From contig NZ_BAABCA010000006.1 of NCBI RefSeq assembly GCF_039538365.1, forward strand, positions 248,001-312,000: a stretch of DNA of 64,000 nt. The letters run 5' to 3'. Made by a program: the position numbers and the translations under genes. The notes under the pieces were generated by a model. It was not told where the DNA came from, searched no databases, and saw only the letters and a list, made by a program, of their open reading frames with translations. The DNA is from Postechiella marina (lineage in GTDB: Bacteria > Bacteroidota > Bacteroidia > Flavobacteriales > Flavobacteriaceae). How positions within the stretch are numbered: the stretch's first letter is position 1; each line of letters begins with the position of its first letter. This document shows positions 8,909 through 19,000 of the stretch, in pieces.

Positions 8909-9214
8909 ATGATAGTAGAAATCACCACTTACAAAACAGCTAAAAATGTAACTCACAAAGAGCTTTTAAAAGCTTCAAAAGCATTTAACAAAGACTATTG
9001 CTCTAAATGTAAAGGCCTAGTTAGTAGACAATTTTTAAAAACAGAGGATGGTTATATGGATATCTTTGTTTGGAAAAGCAAAGAAGATGTTGAAAGAGTT
9101 CAAGAAACATTTATGCAAAACGACGACGCGATGAAATTTGCTAGTTTGACTGACTCAAATAGTTTAACCATGAAAAACTATGAGGTTTTAGAAACTTCCA
9201 ATTTTAACAATTAA
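8909..9214 (+). CDS. Small ABM-like dimeric alpha/beta-barrel protein
   Basis: A 101-residue protein. The strand pattern (MIVEITTYKTAKN at the start, YMDIFVWKSKEDVERVQETF in the middle) suggests the dimeric ferredoxin-like fold of antibiotic-biosynthesis-monooxygenase-like proteins. CSKCKG (about residues 31-36) gives a CxxC pair that might be redox-active or bind metal. It lies just before the ECF41-type promoter and sigma gene and may belong to the same functional neighbourhood, but no TGTCAC box precedes it. Function is unassigned. Confidence 0.65.
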   Translation: MIVEITTYKTAKNVTHKELLKASKAFNKDYCSKCKGLVSRQFLKTEDGYMDIFVWKSKEDVERVQETFMQNDDAMKFASLTDSNSLTMKNYEVLETSNFNN

Positions 9215-9216
9215 AA

Positions 9217-9243
9217 TGTCACGTTTTCATAAATTGAATTGTC
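9217..9243 (+). promoter_or_regulatory. ECF41-type promoter, copy 1 (sigma autoregulation)
   Basis: TGTCACG at 9217-9223 and, after 16 bases, TGTC ending at 9243. This resembles the ECF41 consensus (TGTCACA in -35, CGTC in -10). It lies 27 bases upstream of the sigma gene start. The first 12 bases, TGTCACGTTTTC, and the spacing are identical to the second copy at 10106. Confidence 0.75.
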
Positions 9244-9270
9244 TTAGTGCTAAAACATAATAATTAGATT

Positions 9271-10101
9271 TTGAAAAATTATCACGACATATTGTTTCCA
9301 TTCGCATATAACATTCTTGGTTCTTCTGAAGATGCAAAAGATACTATTCAAGATATTCTTGTAAAGTACTTGATAATTGACAAAGAGCATATTAAGAATG
9401 AAATTGGATATTTAATCAAGTCTGTCATCAATCAATCAATTAATGTAAAAAAGAAGAAAAAAGCAATAGTAACTGATAGTATTTGGCTTCCAGAACCACT
9501 TTCAACCGAAAATGCAGATGACAACATCAATTACAATGAGGTTTTATCTTATTCAATGCTTACGCTTCTAGAGAAATTAACAGCAAAAGAACGTGCTGTT
9601 TTTATTTTAAAAGTAGCTTTTGATTATTCTCATAAAGAAATTGCTGAAACCATTGGTTTTACAATTGAAAATTCAAGAAAATTATTAAGTAGAGCAAAAA
9701 TTAAACTGAATAATAGCAAAACAAAAAACAATAGTATTCCCAAAAATGAAACCCAAAAATTGAAGCAATACATTGAAGCAATGCAAAATGGAAACTTGTC
9801 TGCTTTAGAAAAACTACTATCTAAAGACATACTACTAGCCGCAGATGGAGGGAAAAACATTAAAGTAGTTAGAGAATTAACAAGTGGTATAACAAACACT
9901 TCTAAGCTATTACTATATGTTTACAAAGCCTTTTTAACTGGTTTAGAGATTAAACACGCCATCATAAATCACCAACCTGCTATTCTATTTTATCAAAATG
10001 AGGTACTTAAAAATTGTCAAATATTTGAAATAGAAAAAAATAAGATTGTAAATATCTACTCTATTGTTGATCCAAATAAACTAAAATCACTTTCCCTGTA
10101 A
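9271..10101 (+). CDS. ECF41-group RNA polymerase sigma factor with SnoaL-like C-terminal domain
   Basis: A 276-residue SigJ-like sigma factor with a TTG start; no in-frame ATG fits the conserved N terminus better. Sigma region 2 (about 1-60) and region 4 (about 90-150, HKEIAETIGFTIENSRKLLSRAK) are followed by a SnoaL-like domain. All three ECF41 signatures are visible: WLPEP (72-76) in the linker, DGGK (192-195) for DGGGK, and DPNKL (267-271) for NPDKL. ECF41 factors have no classical anti-sigma factor; the C-terminal domain regulates activity. ECF41 promoters lie before this gene and before the azoreductase gene, implying autoregulation and a local regulon. Confidence 0.93.
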   Translation: MKNYHDILFPFAYNILGSSEDAKDTIQDILVKYLIIDKEHIKNEIGYLIKSVINQSINVKKKKKAIVTDSIWLPEPLSTENADDNINYNEVLSYSMLTLLEKLTAKERAVFILKVAFDYSHKEIAETIGFTIENSRKLLSRAKIKLNNSKTKNNSIPKNETQKLKQYIEAMQNGNLSALEKLLSKDILLAADGGKNIKVVRELTSGITNTSKLLLYVYKAFLTGLEIKHAIINHQPAILFYQNEVLKNCQIFEIEKNKIVNIYSIVDPNKLKSLSL

Positions 10102-10105
10102 AATT

Positions 10106-10132
10106 TGTCACGTTTTCTCTTTTGGTTTTGTC
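10106..10132 (+). promoter_or_regulatory. ECF41-type promoter, copy 2 (azoreductase/cupin operon)
   Basis: TGTCACG at 10106-10112, 16 bases, then TGTC ending at 10132, followed 28 bases later by the azoreductase start codon. Box sequence, box spacing and distance to the start codon match copy 1 almost exactly, so the sigma factor encoded between them probably drives both. Confidence 0.75.
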
Positions 10133-10159
10133 ATACTATTGAACATAAATACGCAATAG

Positions 10160-10777
10160 ATGAAAAAATTATTACGAATAGATGCCAGCTTAAGAAAAGA
10201 AGGTTCGCACTCAAGACACTTAGCTAATTATTTTGAAAAAAATTGGCTAAAAGCCCATCCTACAGGAAAAGTGATTTATAAAGACTTAACAAAAACTGAA
10301 ATACCTCACTTGCAGAATGAAACAGTAGAAGCATTCCATATCCCTCTGAAAGAGCAGAACAAGATTAACAAACAAGCGACAAGGTTATCTGACCAACTTA
10401 TTTCGGAACTAAAATCTGCAGACTATGTACTTATTAGTAGTCCGTTGTATAATTTAAATATACCATCAACTTTAAAATCGTATTTAGACCACATTATTAG
10501 GTCTGGACATACATTTAGAGTAAATAAAGATGGTAGTTATCAAGGTTTACTCGAAAACATTAAAGCATTTCTAATTACAACTAAAGGCGAGACATATAAA
10601 GGTACAGCAATGGCTTCGCTAGATTTTCAAGAACCATATCTTAAAACAATTTTCGGTTTTATCAATTTAGAGCTTAAAGCTATTTTTTCTCTTGAAGGAA
10701 CAGCTTATCCGGAGCTTCTAGAAAAGAATAATAAAATACAACAGGAAAAAATTTTAATGACCTTACAAAATATTTAA
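10160..10777 (+). CDS. FMN-dependent NADH-azoreductase family protein
   Basis: A 205-residue flavodoxin-fold oxidoreductase of the AzoR/AcpD type. Family features: LLRIDASLRKEGSHSRHLA at the N terminus (FMN phosphate loop), SSPLYNLNIPSTLKSYLDH in the middle (flavin-binding, matching the P-x-YN-x-x-xP-x-xLK pattern) and ITTKGETY before the last third. Such enzymes reduce azo dyes and quinones with NAD(P)H and may protect against thiol or quinone stress. It follows an ECF41-type promoter and is three bases from the cupin gene, consistent with ECF41 regulons, which often contain oxidoreductases. Confidence 0.88.
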   Translation: MKKLLRIDASLRKEGSHSRHLANYFEKNWLKAHPTGKVIYKDLTKTEIPHLQNETVEAFHIPLKEQNKINKQATRLSDQLISELKSADYVLISSPLYNLNIPSTLKSYLDHIIRSGHTFRVNKDGSYQGLLENIKAFLITTKGETYKGTAMASLDFQEPYLKTIFGFINLELKAIFSLEGTAYPELLEKNNKIQQEKILMTLQNI

Positions 10778-10780
10778 TCT

Positions 10781-11287
10781 ATGAAACCAGATTACTTTAA
10801 TGACAAGCTTGAAAATAAAGCATCTATTATACAGCCTAATGAAGGAGAAAAATTAGAGTTAAGTACCATTGCAATAACATTTAAAGTAACTAGTGAAATG
10901 TCTAATGACCAATTAGGTGTTTATGAAATTACGCTTCCGCCAATGGCAATTGGTGCAAAATTGCATTACCATAGATTTATGGACGAAACTTTTATTGTAA
11001 ACCAAGGAGAGTTAACCATGCAAGTTGGCAAAGAAGAATACAAAGCCAAACCTGGAACTGTTGCTTACGTTCCAAGATTTACACCTCACGGATTTAAAAA
11101 TGACACGGATAAAACTGTAAAACTGACCTTAATTTTTAATCCATCTCAAAAACGAGAAGGTTTTTTTAAAGGCTTACATGAAACCTTAAATGAAGTACCT
11201 ATTAACCCCGAAAAATATTTAAAACTATACAATAAATATGATAGTTTTCCTGTAGATACTTCTAATATGATCCCAATAAGGAAATAA
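10781..11287 (+). CDS. Cupin domain protein
   Basis: A 168-residue single-domain cupin. The first cupin motif (GAKLHYHRFMDETFIVNQGE) contains two His and a Glu suited to metal binding. The second is PGTVAYVPRFTPHGFKN with a further His. The first 50 residues form an extra N-terminal strand region. It starts three bases after the azoreductase stop and ends just before a strong terminator hairpin, so it is the last gene of the predicted ECF41-controlled operon. Substrate unknown. Confidence 0.85.
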   Translation: MKPDYFNDKLENKASIIQPNEGEKLELSTIAITFKVTSEMSNDQLGVYEITLPPMAIGAKLHYHRFMDETFIVNQGELTMQVGKEEYKAKPGTVAYVPRFTPHGFKNDTDKTVKLTLIFNPSQKREGFFKGLHETLNEVPINPEKYLKLYNKYDSFPVDTSNMIPIRK

Positions 11288-11302
11288 TTTTTAAAAAATC
11301 AA

Positions 11303-11334
11303 AGCAACTTTAATTAACAACTAAAGTTGCTTTT
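11303..11334 (+). terminator. Intrinsic terminator after the cupin gene
   Basis: AGCAACTTTA (11303-11312) pairs perfectly with TAAAGTTGCT (11322-11331) around a 9-base loop and is followed by a short T run. It closes the azoreductase-cupin operon and separates it from the AraC-type gene. Confidence 0.75.
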
Positions 11335-11361
11335 CCTATTTTAGTTGTTATTTACAATACA

Positions 11362-12108
11362 TTGGAATATAAAGAATACATACCATATAATAATTTAAAT
11401 TCTATTGTTGATACAATTTGGCTAGCCACAAATTTTAATCAAGAAATTGAATCAAGAATAATTCCTGATGGTCATATCGACGTTATTTTTGAGCTAGATA
11501 AAGAAACTTACAATTATTCAAAAAATAAAATTAGAGTTTCAGGAATGATGACCACTTATAAAAAAGTAACCTCAAAAAAAAACTCAAAAACCATAGGAGT
11601 ACGTTTTAAAGCTGGTCAATTTAATACAATTTCAAACATTCCTGTTTCAGAGTTAAAGAATGAAACATTGAGTGCTTCAGATATATTTCCGCACTTTAAT
11701 TATTCTATTTTAGACAAGCTCATTGAATGTAAAAATCAATTTGAAAAAATAGCGCTTGTCAATGACTTTATAACAAATTTTATTCAATGGAATAAGGTAA
11801 ACAAAAACAAGTTAGAACTTTCTGTTTGTAAATCTATTGAAGCTAATTTTCAAGATATTGACCTTGCTAAAATTGCAAAAGAACATTCTATAAGTTTAAG
11901 GCAGTTAGAAAGACGTTTTAAAGCCATAGTGGGTGTTACCATGAAGGAATATCATTCTATAACTCGATTTAACAAAACAATGAAACATATTTCTACAAAC
12001 CCTGACACTAGTTTACTACATGTTGCATTTGATATGGGGTATTTTGACCATTCTCATCTCACTAAAGAGATTCACAAAATGTCGGGTTTAAATCCATCAG
12101 AAATTTAA
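11362..12108 (+). CDS. AraC family transcriptional regulator
   Basis: A 248-residue regulator with a TTG start. The N-terminal half (about 1-130) resembles the DUF6597-type cupin-like domain common in AraC proteins (SRIIPDGHIDVIFEL, IGVRFKAGQF). The C-terminal 100 residues carry two HTH units: LAKIAKEHSISLRQLERRFK and HVAFDMGYFDHSHLTKEI. Only the terminator hairpin and a short gap lie upstream, so its promoter must overlap the terminator region. Effector and targets are unknown; the VOC and methyltransferase genes that follow are candidates. Confidence 0.88.
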   Translation: MEYKEYIPYNNLNSIVDTIWLATNFNQEIESRIIPDGHIDVIFELDKETYNYSKNKIRVSGMMTTYKKVTSKKNSKTIGVRFKAGQFNTISNIPVSELKNETLSASDIFPHFNYSILDKLIECKNQFEKIALVNDFITNFIQWNKVNKNKLELSVCKSIEANFQDIDLAKIAKEHSISLRQLERRFKAIVGVTMKEYHSITRFNKTMKHISTNPDTSLLHVAFDMGYFDHSHLTKEIHKMSGLNPSEI

Positions 12109-12173
12109 TGCTGTCGTTTTTTTACAAAGTATAGAGCTTTGGTTGTTTTTACTTTTGTTTGAAAACAAACAAA

Positions 12174-12641
12174 ATGAGAAAACACTTTTTAATACTTATT
12201 TTTATTGGTTTCTCATGCAATCTTCATTCACAAACTAAAAACAAAAAAATGTCAAAATTAGAGTCTCTTACACCTAATATAATGGTTAAAGATGTAAATA
12301 AAACACTGGGTTACTATATAGATAAACTAGGTTTTAAATTGATTGATACGAATCCTGAAAAAGGAGAATATGAATGGGGTTATGTTATGCTAGATAATGT
12401 AGGCCTTATGCTCCAAGAAGAAAAATCACTAAAAAATGAATATAAAGAAATAGAACCAATGCATGTTGGAGGTGCGTTAACCTTTTACATTCGGGTAAAA
12501 AACATACAGGATTATTATAGTAAAATATCTGATAAGGTTACGGTAATTAAGCCAATAAACAAAACTTTCTACGGTACCAATGAATTTGCTATAATGGATA
12601 TAAATGGGTTTGTTTTAACCTTTTCTGAAACTCCAGAATAA
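12174..12641 (+). CDS. VOC (glyoxalase/bleomycin resistance-like) family protein
   Basis: The vicinal-oxygen-chelate domain covers about residues 27-155 (SLTPNIMVKDVNKTLGYY at its start, FYGTNEFAIMDINGFVLTFSE at its end). I place the start at the ATG at 12174, which gives a clear signal-peptide-like N terminus (MRKHFLILIFIGFSCNLHSQ); an in-frame TTG five codons upstream seems less likely. A further in-frame ATG (12249) would make a cytoplasmic form. The signal peptide is unusual for this fold and suggests export. Substrate unknown. The methyltransferase gene follows after eight bases. Confidence 0.8.
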   Translation: MRKHFLILIFIGFSCNLHSQTKNKKMSKLESLTPNIMVKDVNKTLGYYIDKLGFKLIDTNPEKGEYEWGYVMLDNVGLMLQEEKSLKNEYKEIEPMHVGGALTFYIRVKNIQDYYSKISDKVTVIKPINKTFYGTNEFAIMDINGFVLTFSETPE

Positions 12642-12649
12642 ACCTAAAA

Positions 12650-13312
12650 ATGGATTTTGAAAAAATTGCTAAGCAGCTAGCAAATCCATCAGGTGAATTT
12701 GGGATAAATGTAGCATTAGGAATGAATTCAATGAATGCATTTATAAGTAAAACAACTTATGATTTATTACAAATTAAAGATGCCGAAAGTGTTCTAGAAA
12801 TTGGATTGGGTAATGGTAAATTCATTGAAAGCATTTTAGCTTACGGAAATCGTATTTCATATACTGGTATTGATATTTCAGAAATTATGATAACTGAAGC
12901 TAAAAAAATTAACAGGCATTTATTAGACACAAATCATATTGATTTATTTAAGGCAGATGTTGAAAAAATGTCTTTTTGGGATGAAACATTTGACAAGATA
13001 TGTACCATTAATACCATTTACTTTTGGAAAAATCCATCTATTGCACTAAAAGAAATGTACAGAGTATTAAAACCAAATGGCATATTAATTGTTTCATTCA
13101 GACCTTTTATTGAAGGGCAAACACTGGACTTTACTAAATATGGATTTAAAGAATATAGAGCTGAAGATTTTGAAGCTTTAATGCAACAAACAAATTTTAA
13201 AATAATTGAAAAGATTGATAAAATTGAACCCTCAATTGTTTTTAATGGGCAAATTCACAATCTATCTTCTCTATATTTTACTTTAAAAAAACTAGTGCAT
13301 AAAGTTCGCTAA
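12650..13312 (+). CDS. Class I SAM-dependent methyltransferase
   Basis: A 220-residue methyltransferase of the Methyltransf_11 kind. Motif I VLEIGLGNGKFIESIL (about 46-61) binds SAM; the acidic motif II residue is in YTGIDIS; motif IV FDKICTINTIYFWKNP and KEMYRVLKPNGILIVSF complete the Rossmann fold. It forms a tight pair with the preceding VOC gene. The acceptor substrate cannot be inferred. Confidence 0.85.
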   Translation: MDFEKIAKQLANPSGEFGINVALGMNSMNAFISKTTYDLLQIKDAESVLEIGLGNGKFIESILAYGNRISYTGIDISEIMITEAKKINRHLLDTNHIDLFKADVEKMSFWDETFDKICTINTIYFWKNPSIALKEMYRVLKPNGILIVSFRPFIEGQTLDFTKYGFKEYRAEDFEALMQQTNFKIIEKIDKIEPSIVFNGQIHNLSSLYFTLKKLVHKVR

Positions 13313-13346
13313 TTTTCATGAACGAAACGTTAAACGAATATAAACC

Positions 13347-14705
13347 CTAATCCAAAATCACTTGTTTAACTTCATCAAAATTTAAACCTCCATAATTACC
13401 AGAACTCATTAACAACAAGGCTTTGTTATTAAAATCTTGATTAAATAAAAAGGTTTTAAAATCATCTGGGTTGGTGTAAATAATTAAATCGTCTCTCTTA
13501 AAAGCATTAGCTATTTGCTCGTGTGTAACTTCTTTAAGTTTTTTAATTTCTACAGCATGTGGAGAGTAAAACACCACAGCAATATCGGCAGCATCTAAGG
13601 TGCCTTTGTATTCTTTTAAAAACTCGGCGTTTAAACTACTGTACGTATGCAACTCTAAGCATGCCACAACTGTTCTGTTTTTGTATTGCTCTTTTACTGC
13701 ATTTGTAGTTGCTTGCACCTTGCTTGGCGAGTGTGCAAAATCTTTATAAGCCACTTTAGTTTTACTTTCGGCAATTTTTTCGAGACGTTTACTGGCTCCT
13801 TTAAATGTAGAGATAGCTTCGTAAAAATCGTCTTCGTCTATTCCCATATGCTGGCAAATCCATTTGGCTCCTGCAAGGTTATTTAAATTATGCTTTCCAA
13901 AAATTTCTATTGGTAAATCTCCATCTGGAGTAGCCAATAAAGTTTCGCCATTTTCTACTCTATATTCTGGAGTTTGGTAAGCTATTTTTCTAATAGGGTT
14001 TGCGCTAGCCTCTACAACACGCTTTACTTCGGGGTCTTCTTGGTTATAATTTATATTTCCGCCACTTACAATAGAGTCTACAAAAATGCTAAACTGCTCT
14101 ACGTAGTTTTGGTAAGTTGGAAATACGTTTATATGGTCCCAAGCAATACCACTTAACAGAGCTATATTTGGTTTGTATAAATGAAATTTTGGTCTTCTAT
14201 CTATAGGCGAACTTAAATACTCGTCGCCTTCTAGCACCATAAAATCGTTATCGTCGGTAAGTTTTACCATAACATCAAAACCTTCTAACTGCGCACCAAC
14301 CATATAATCTACATCGCGATCGTGATAGTGCATAACATGCAAAACCATAGACGTTATGGTTGTTTTACCATGGCTTCCGCCTATTACAACACGTGTTTTA
14401 TGCTTGGCTTGCTCGTACAAAAACTCTGGATAACTGTATATTTTTATGCCTAACTCTTGAGCTTTTAACAACTCTGGATTGTCTTCTTTGGCATGCATAC
14501 CCAAAACAATAGCATCTAGATTTGCTGTTATTTTTTCTGGAAACCAACCAAAAGTTTCTGGCAAAAGACCTTTAGCCTCTAATCGCGATTTAGATGGCTC
14601 GAAAATAGTATCGTCGCTTCCTGTTACTTGGTATCCTTTATTGTGTAATGCCAAAGCTAAGTTGTGCATTGCTGCACCACCTATGGCTATAAAATGTACG
14701 TTCAT
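13347..14705 (-). CDS. mpl: Mpl-like UDP-N-acetylmuramate:peptide ligase
   Basis: A 452-residue Mur ligase. It begins with the Rossmann motif IAIGGAAMHNLALAL, has the ATP loop GGSHGKTTIT (K114) and ends with LLLMSSGNYGGL, a C-terminal signature of Mpl rather than MurC. In the C-terminal domain DFAHSPSKV corresponds to the Mpl DDFAHHP motif. Mpl recycles murein tripeptide by joining L-Ala-gamma-D-Glu-meso-Dap to UDP-MurNAc in the cytoplasm. Bacteroidetes proteins of this type are often loosely annotated as MurC-like peptidoglycan synthetase. It stands alone, convergent with the methyltransferase gene. Confidence 0.88.
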   Translation of the reverse strand: MNVHFIAIGGAAMHNLALALHNKGYQVTGSDDTIFEPSKSRLEAKGLLPETFGWFPEKITANLDAIVLGMHAKEDNPELLKAQELGIKIYSYPEFLYEQAKHKTRVVIGGSHGKTTITSMVLHVMHYHDRDVDYMVGAQLEGFDVMVKLTDDNDFMVLEGDEYLSSPIDRRPKFHLYKPNIALLSGIAWDHINVFPTYQNYVEQFSIFVDSIVSGGNINYNQEDPEVKRVVEASANPIRKIAYQTPEYRVENGETLLATPDGDLPIEIFGKHNLNNLAGAKWICQHMGIDEDDFYEAISTFKGASKRLEKIAESKTKVAYKDFAHSPSKVQATTNAVKEQYKNRTVVACLELHTYSSLNAEFLKEYKGTLDAADIAVVFYSPHAVEIKKLKEVTHEQIANAFKRDDLIIYTNPDDFKTFLFNQDFNNKALLLMSSGNYGGLNFDEVKQVILD

Positions 14706-14815
14706 GTGTTAATTTTGATTATTATCAAAGATAAAAGTTTAAAAGAAATAATGTTTCTAATTCTGGCGGAAATTAAAAAACAATTGAAACAAAACCTATA
14801 TTAACAAACCCACCC

Positions 14816-14915
14816 GCGTTAGGGATTGAGGTATTGTTGAAGTTCTTTTTGTGTTGTTGCACATATGCAACACAAAAAAACGACTACCGAAAGCCCGCCC
14901 CTTGTGGTAACGCCC
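14816..14915 (-). repeat. Dispersed 3'-flank structured element, copy 1
   Basis: A 100-base element with terminal arms GCGTTA / TAACGC and an internal hairpin built on TTGTGTTG / CAACACAA. Read on the minus strand its GGGCGTTACC end starts five bases after the stop codon of the TPR gene. Conserved blocks between the stems include a CGGGCTTTCGG segment and AATCCCTAACGC. Family members lie at 25133, 45181, 51614 and 62373. It may be a structured RNA of the Flavo-1 kind or a REP-like element. Confidence 0.8.
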
Positions 14916-14920
14916 AAATA

Positions 14921-15874
14921 CTAAAGTTTTAAAATAACTTGCTTTTGATTTTTAAATGGTTTTATGCTTGGCAAATCGGCCAAGGCTAACTCAATATAAC
15001 TTAAGGCTTCTTTTTTTTGCTTTTGATGGGTGTAAATTTGTGACAAACGGTAATAAGCCCAGGCTATTGGCACACCGTCTTTGGCTTTGTAATTTTGTAT
15101 GTAAGTAAAAAGGCATTGCTCGCCCTTTTTTAACTGAACATTATACTGTGCTGCCACTTTGCCTATTTGATAATGTAGTGCGTTACGTTGGTGTTTTTTG
15201 TGCGCTGCCTCTATATTTTGTATGGCTTTTTGAGGCTCGTTTTGTTTTTGATATAGTGTTGTTAACTTATTAAAACAAGTTAGAGACCCTCCAATGTTTA
15301 TGGCTTTTTTGTAATAGGTTTCGGCCAATTCGGGTTCGTTATCGTACTCGTAAACATAGCCTTTTGCCAAATAACCATCTACTTTAGATAGGTTTTCTAA
15401 TTGGTTAGCATATTGTAAAGATTTGCTTTTGCTACCGCCAATAATACCTGGTAATTGCATGTACAACTCTACAAGCGCCCAACGAGTTTCTATATGGTTG
15501 GGGTCTAATTCTGCAGCTTTTAAAAAGGCTGTTTTTACATCTCCAATAATGCCAAGCGCTCTTATTTTACTTATAGAAAGGGCTTTCATGCCCAAAGCAC
15601 CTCCATATTTATAATGGTAATTGGCTGTGTTTGGTTCTTGTTCTACTAACTTTTTATAACTAGAAATGGCTGCATCCCATTTTTTTTGATGTCCTTGTGC
15701 ATCGCCCAAAAACTCTATTGCTTTTAAGTTATTTGGATGAGTTACTAGGTAGTTTTTTGCCTGCTCTTCGGCTAAAACAAATTGCTCTTCTTTTAAAAGC
15801 TTAGCCACTTGATTTAATGTGCTTTGACTAAGCATAAACATAGGAAACAAGAAAAATAACAAAAACTTATTCAT
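14921..15874 (-). CDS. Exported TPR-repeat protein
   Basis: A 317-residue protein with a signal peptide (MNKFLLFFLFPMFMLSQS). It then consists of tetratricopeptide repeats, for example at about 25-58 (AIEFLGDAQGHQKKWDAAISSYK), 75-130, 150-200 and 225-310. TPRs serve as protein-binding scaffolds; no enzymatic domain is present. The protein is probably periplasmic. Copy 1 of the dispersed element follows its stop after five bases. No partner can be named from context. Confidence 0.82.
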   Translation of the reverse strand: MNKFLLFFLFPMFMLSQSTLNQVAKLLKEEQFVLAEEQAKNYLVTHPNNLKAIEFLGDAQGHQKKWDAAISSYKKLVEQEPNTANYHYKYGGALGMKALSISKIRALGIIGDVKTAFLKAAELDPNHIETRWALVELYMQLPGIIGGSKSKSLQYANQLENLSKVDGYLAKGYVYEYDNEPELAETYYKKAINIGGSLTCFNKLTTLYQKQNEPQKAIQNIEAAHKKHQRNALHYQIGKVAAQYNVQLKKGEQCLFTYIQNYKAKDGVPIAWAYYRLSQIYTHQKQKKEALSYIELALADLPSIKPFKNQKQVILKL

Positions 15875-16039
15875 ACAGATTTGGTCGAAAACACAAATTT
15901 AAGCTTTCTTTAGTTCACACAAAATAGTTAACTTCACTCAGCCAAACACACTGTTTACTCATTTACTATTTTTTGGAATGGCTTTTGAAAGTATTTTAGA
16001 GGCATATTATATATAGAAACTGAACTAAAGTCAGCAAAC

Positions 16040-19000
16040 ATGAAGCAACCACTAATTTTATTAATGATTATACTTTTATCAAATTTTACTCAAGCTCAAG
16101 CTCCAAATTACAATAAACTTTGGGCAAAAATTGAACGTTTAGAAATTAATGGCTTACCAAAATCTGCCCTAGAAGTTGTAGAAACTATTGAAAAACAAGC
16201 TAAAAAAGACAAAAACGATGCGCAAATTATTAAAACTATGCTTTTTAAAAGCAAATTTGCCTTGGTTCTTGAAGAAGATGCACAACTTAAAATTATTAAG
16301 AGCTTTAAATCTCAAATTGAAGCAAGTAAGTTTCCTACCAAACATATTTTAGAAAACATATTGGCTAAATTGTATTGGCAGTATTTTAACCAAAATAGAT
16401 GGCAGTTTTATAACCGGACAAAAACATCTGAAAAAGTGAATGCCGAAGATTTTAGAACGTGGGATTTACAAACACTTTTTAACGAAATACATTTACATTA
16501 CCAAAATTCGTTAAAAAACGGATTAATGCTTCAGTTAGAAGGTCTATCTAAATATGATGCTATTTTAACGCAACAAAAAGACTCTAGACTTTATAGACCT
16601 ACGCTATTCGATTTTTTGAGTCACAATGCCTTAGAGTTTTATAAAACCAACGAAACAAATATTACTAAACCTGCTTATAAGTTTGAAATAGACAACACTA
16701 AATATTTAAGTGATGTACTTACCTTTTCTAATTTAAAACTAAAATCTAAAGATTCTACTTCTTTACAATTACATGCTTTAAAAATATACCAAGACCTTGC
16801 TAAACTTCATTTAAGCAAAAAGTCTCCGCTAGCCTTGGCAGATGTAAATATTGAGCGTTTAAAATATATTAAGCAACATGCTACTTTTAGTAATAAAGAT
16901 TCTCTTTTAATTGATGCTTTAAAAACAGATAAAAAGGAGTTAAACAACCATGAAACTTCTGGCTTATATGATTTTGAAATTGCAACTGTTTTAAAAAACG
17001 AAGGCTCACAATACAACCCCAAATTACATGAAGAAAATCGTTGGAAAAAGAAAGAAGCTCTTAGTATTTGCAATACTGTTATAGTTAATTTCCCAGAAAG
17101 TCGAGGAGCTAAAAAGTGCATGATACTAAAAAACGAAATACTTAAAGAGTATTTAAATATTACCACAGAAGATTTTTTACCTACCCAAAAAGAAGCACGA
17201 CTTCTGGTACGTTATAAAAATATTGAAACTCTCGATTTTAAAATTTTTAAAATCTCTAGAAAGCAACATTTAGAGTTAGATAAAATATACAGAAAAGAAG
17301 AACAAAAGGCTTTTATTAAAAAGCTTAATGCAATAACACAATGGCAAAGTAATTTAACAAACGAACAAGATTACCAAACCCACACAACCGAGGTACTTTT
17401 TCCTAAATTAAACAATGGCACTTACGTTGTTTATGCTACTAAAAAAGAAGACCACGAAGCCTTTGCTTTTAGCACTATACAGGTAACAAATATTGCCCTT
17501 GTAGAAACCAACGATTATACACATCAAACGTTTCAGTTAATTAACAGAACCAATGGTTTACCTATTGGTAATGCCAACATAAAACTTACCTATTACAAAA
17601 ATAACCAAAGGCATAATACCTCTAAAAACTTTATTACAGATACCAATGGCGAAATAAAAATAAAAAAAGGCAACGACAGATATAGAAATACTATTATTGA
17701 AGCTAAATATGATAACGAAACAGCTTATTTTGGAGATTTTCATATTAACAGATTTTATAAGCAGGACAAAACAAAACCGACTTATAATGCTTTTACGTTT
17801 ACAGACAGAAGTATTTATAGACCAGGACAAACGGTTTATTTTAAATCGATACTTATAAAAAAAGAGGAAGCAAAATCTACACCTTTTGCCAACGACAATG
17901 TTTTTGCAACATTATACAACACAAACTCTGAAAAAATAGCAGAACTCGATTTAGAATCGAACGAATATGGTTCGGTTTCTGGATCATTTATTTTACCTAA
18001 CACCGGTTTAAATGGGCAATATTCCATAGAAATATACACCACATTAGGATCTATTAGAAATCGACATTATTTCTCTGTTGAAGAATACAAGCGCCCTAAA
18101 TTTGAAACTACCTTTAATACAGTAAAAGAAACCTTTAAGGTTAACGACTCTGTTACTATAAAAGGCAATGCCTTAGCCTATGCGGGTAGTAATATTACCG
18201 ATGCCAAGGTTGTATACCGTGTACACAGAAAAGTAGAGTACCCTAATTGGTACTATTGGTATCGCCCATCTTTTTATAGCGAACCACAAGAAATTACGCA
18301 TGGAGAAAGTAGCACTAATGCTAAAGGAGAGTTTAAAATAACTTTTAAAGCTTTACCAGATTCTAGCGTAGACAAAACAAGTTTACCCGTTTTTAAATAT
18401 GAAATTATAGCAGACGTTACCGATCTAAATGGAGAAACAAGAAGCGCTACTACAACTGTTAACGTTGGCTATCATGCCTTGTTAGCCAATATTAATGCAG
18501 ATTCTTACATTAATAAGTCTAAAAAAGACAATAGTATTAGCATTGATACTAAAAATTTAAATGGAGCTTTTATTGCTGCTAAAGGCATAATTAAAATATA
18601 TAAGCTTAAAGCGCCAAACTACACATTAAGAACACGACCTTGGGCTGCACCAGATTATAAATTATTTGAAAAAGATAAATTTAAAATGCTTTTTCCGCAT
18701 GAAGCATATAGTGATGAACATATTGCCGAGAATTGGAAAAAAGGCGACTTGGTTTTCGAAAAAGCATTTAATACCGAAAACAATAACACCATTAACCTGG
18801 GAAAAACAAAAAAGTGGTTATCTGGCAAATATATTATCACCCTACAAAGCAAAGATAAATTTGGACAAGAGGTTAAAGACCAAGTAAAAATCACACTTTT
18901 TAGTAACGACGACAAAACTTTGGCAGACAACGAGTTATTCAACATTTCTACCAACAAATCTAGTTACAACGCTAACGAGTTAGCTAAAATTAATTTAGCA

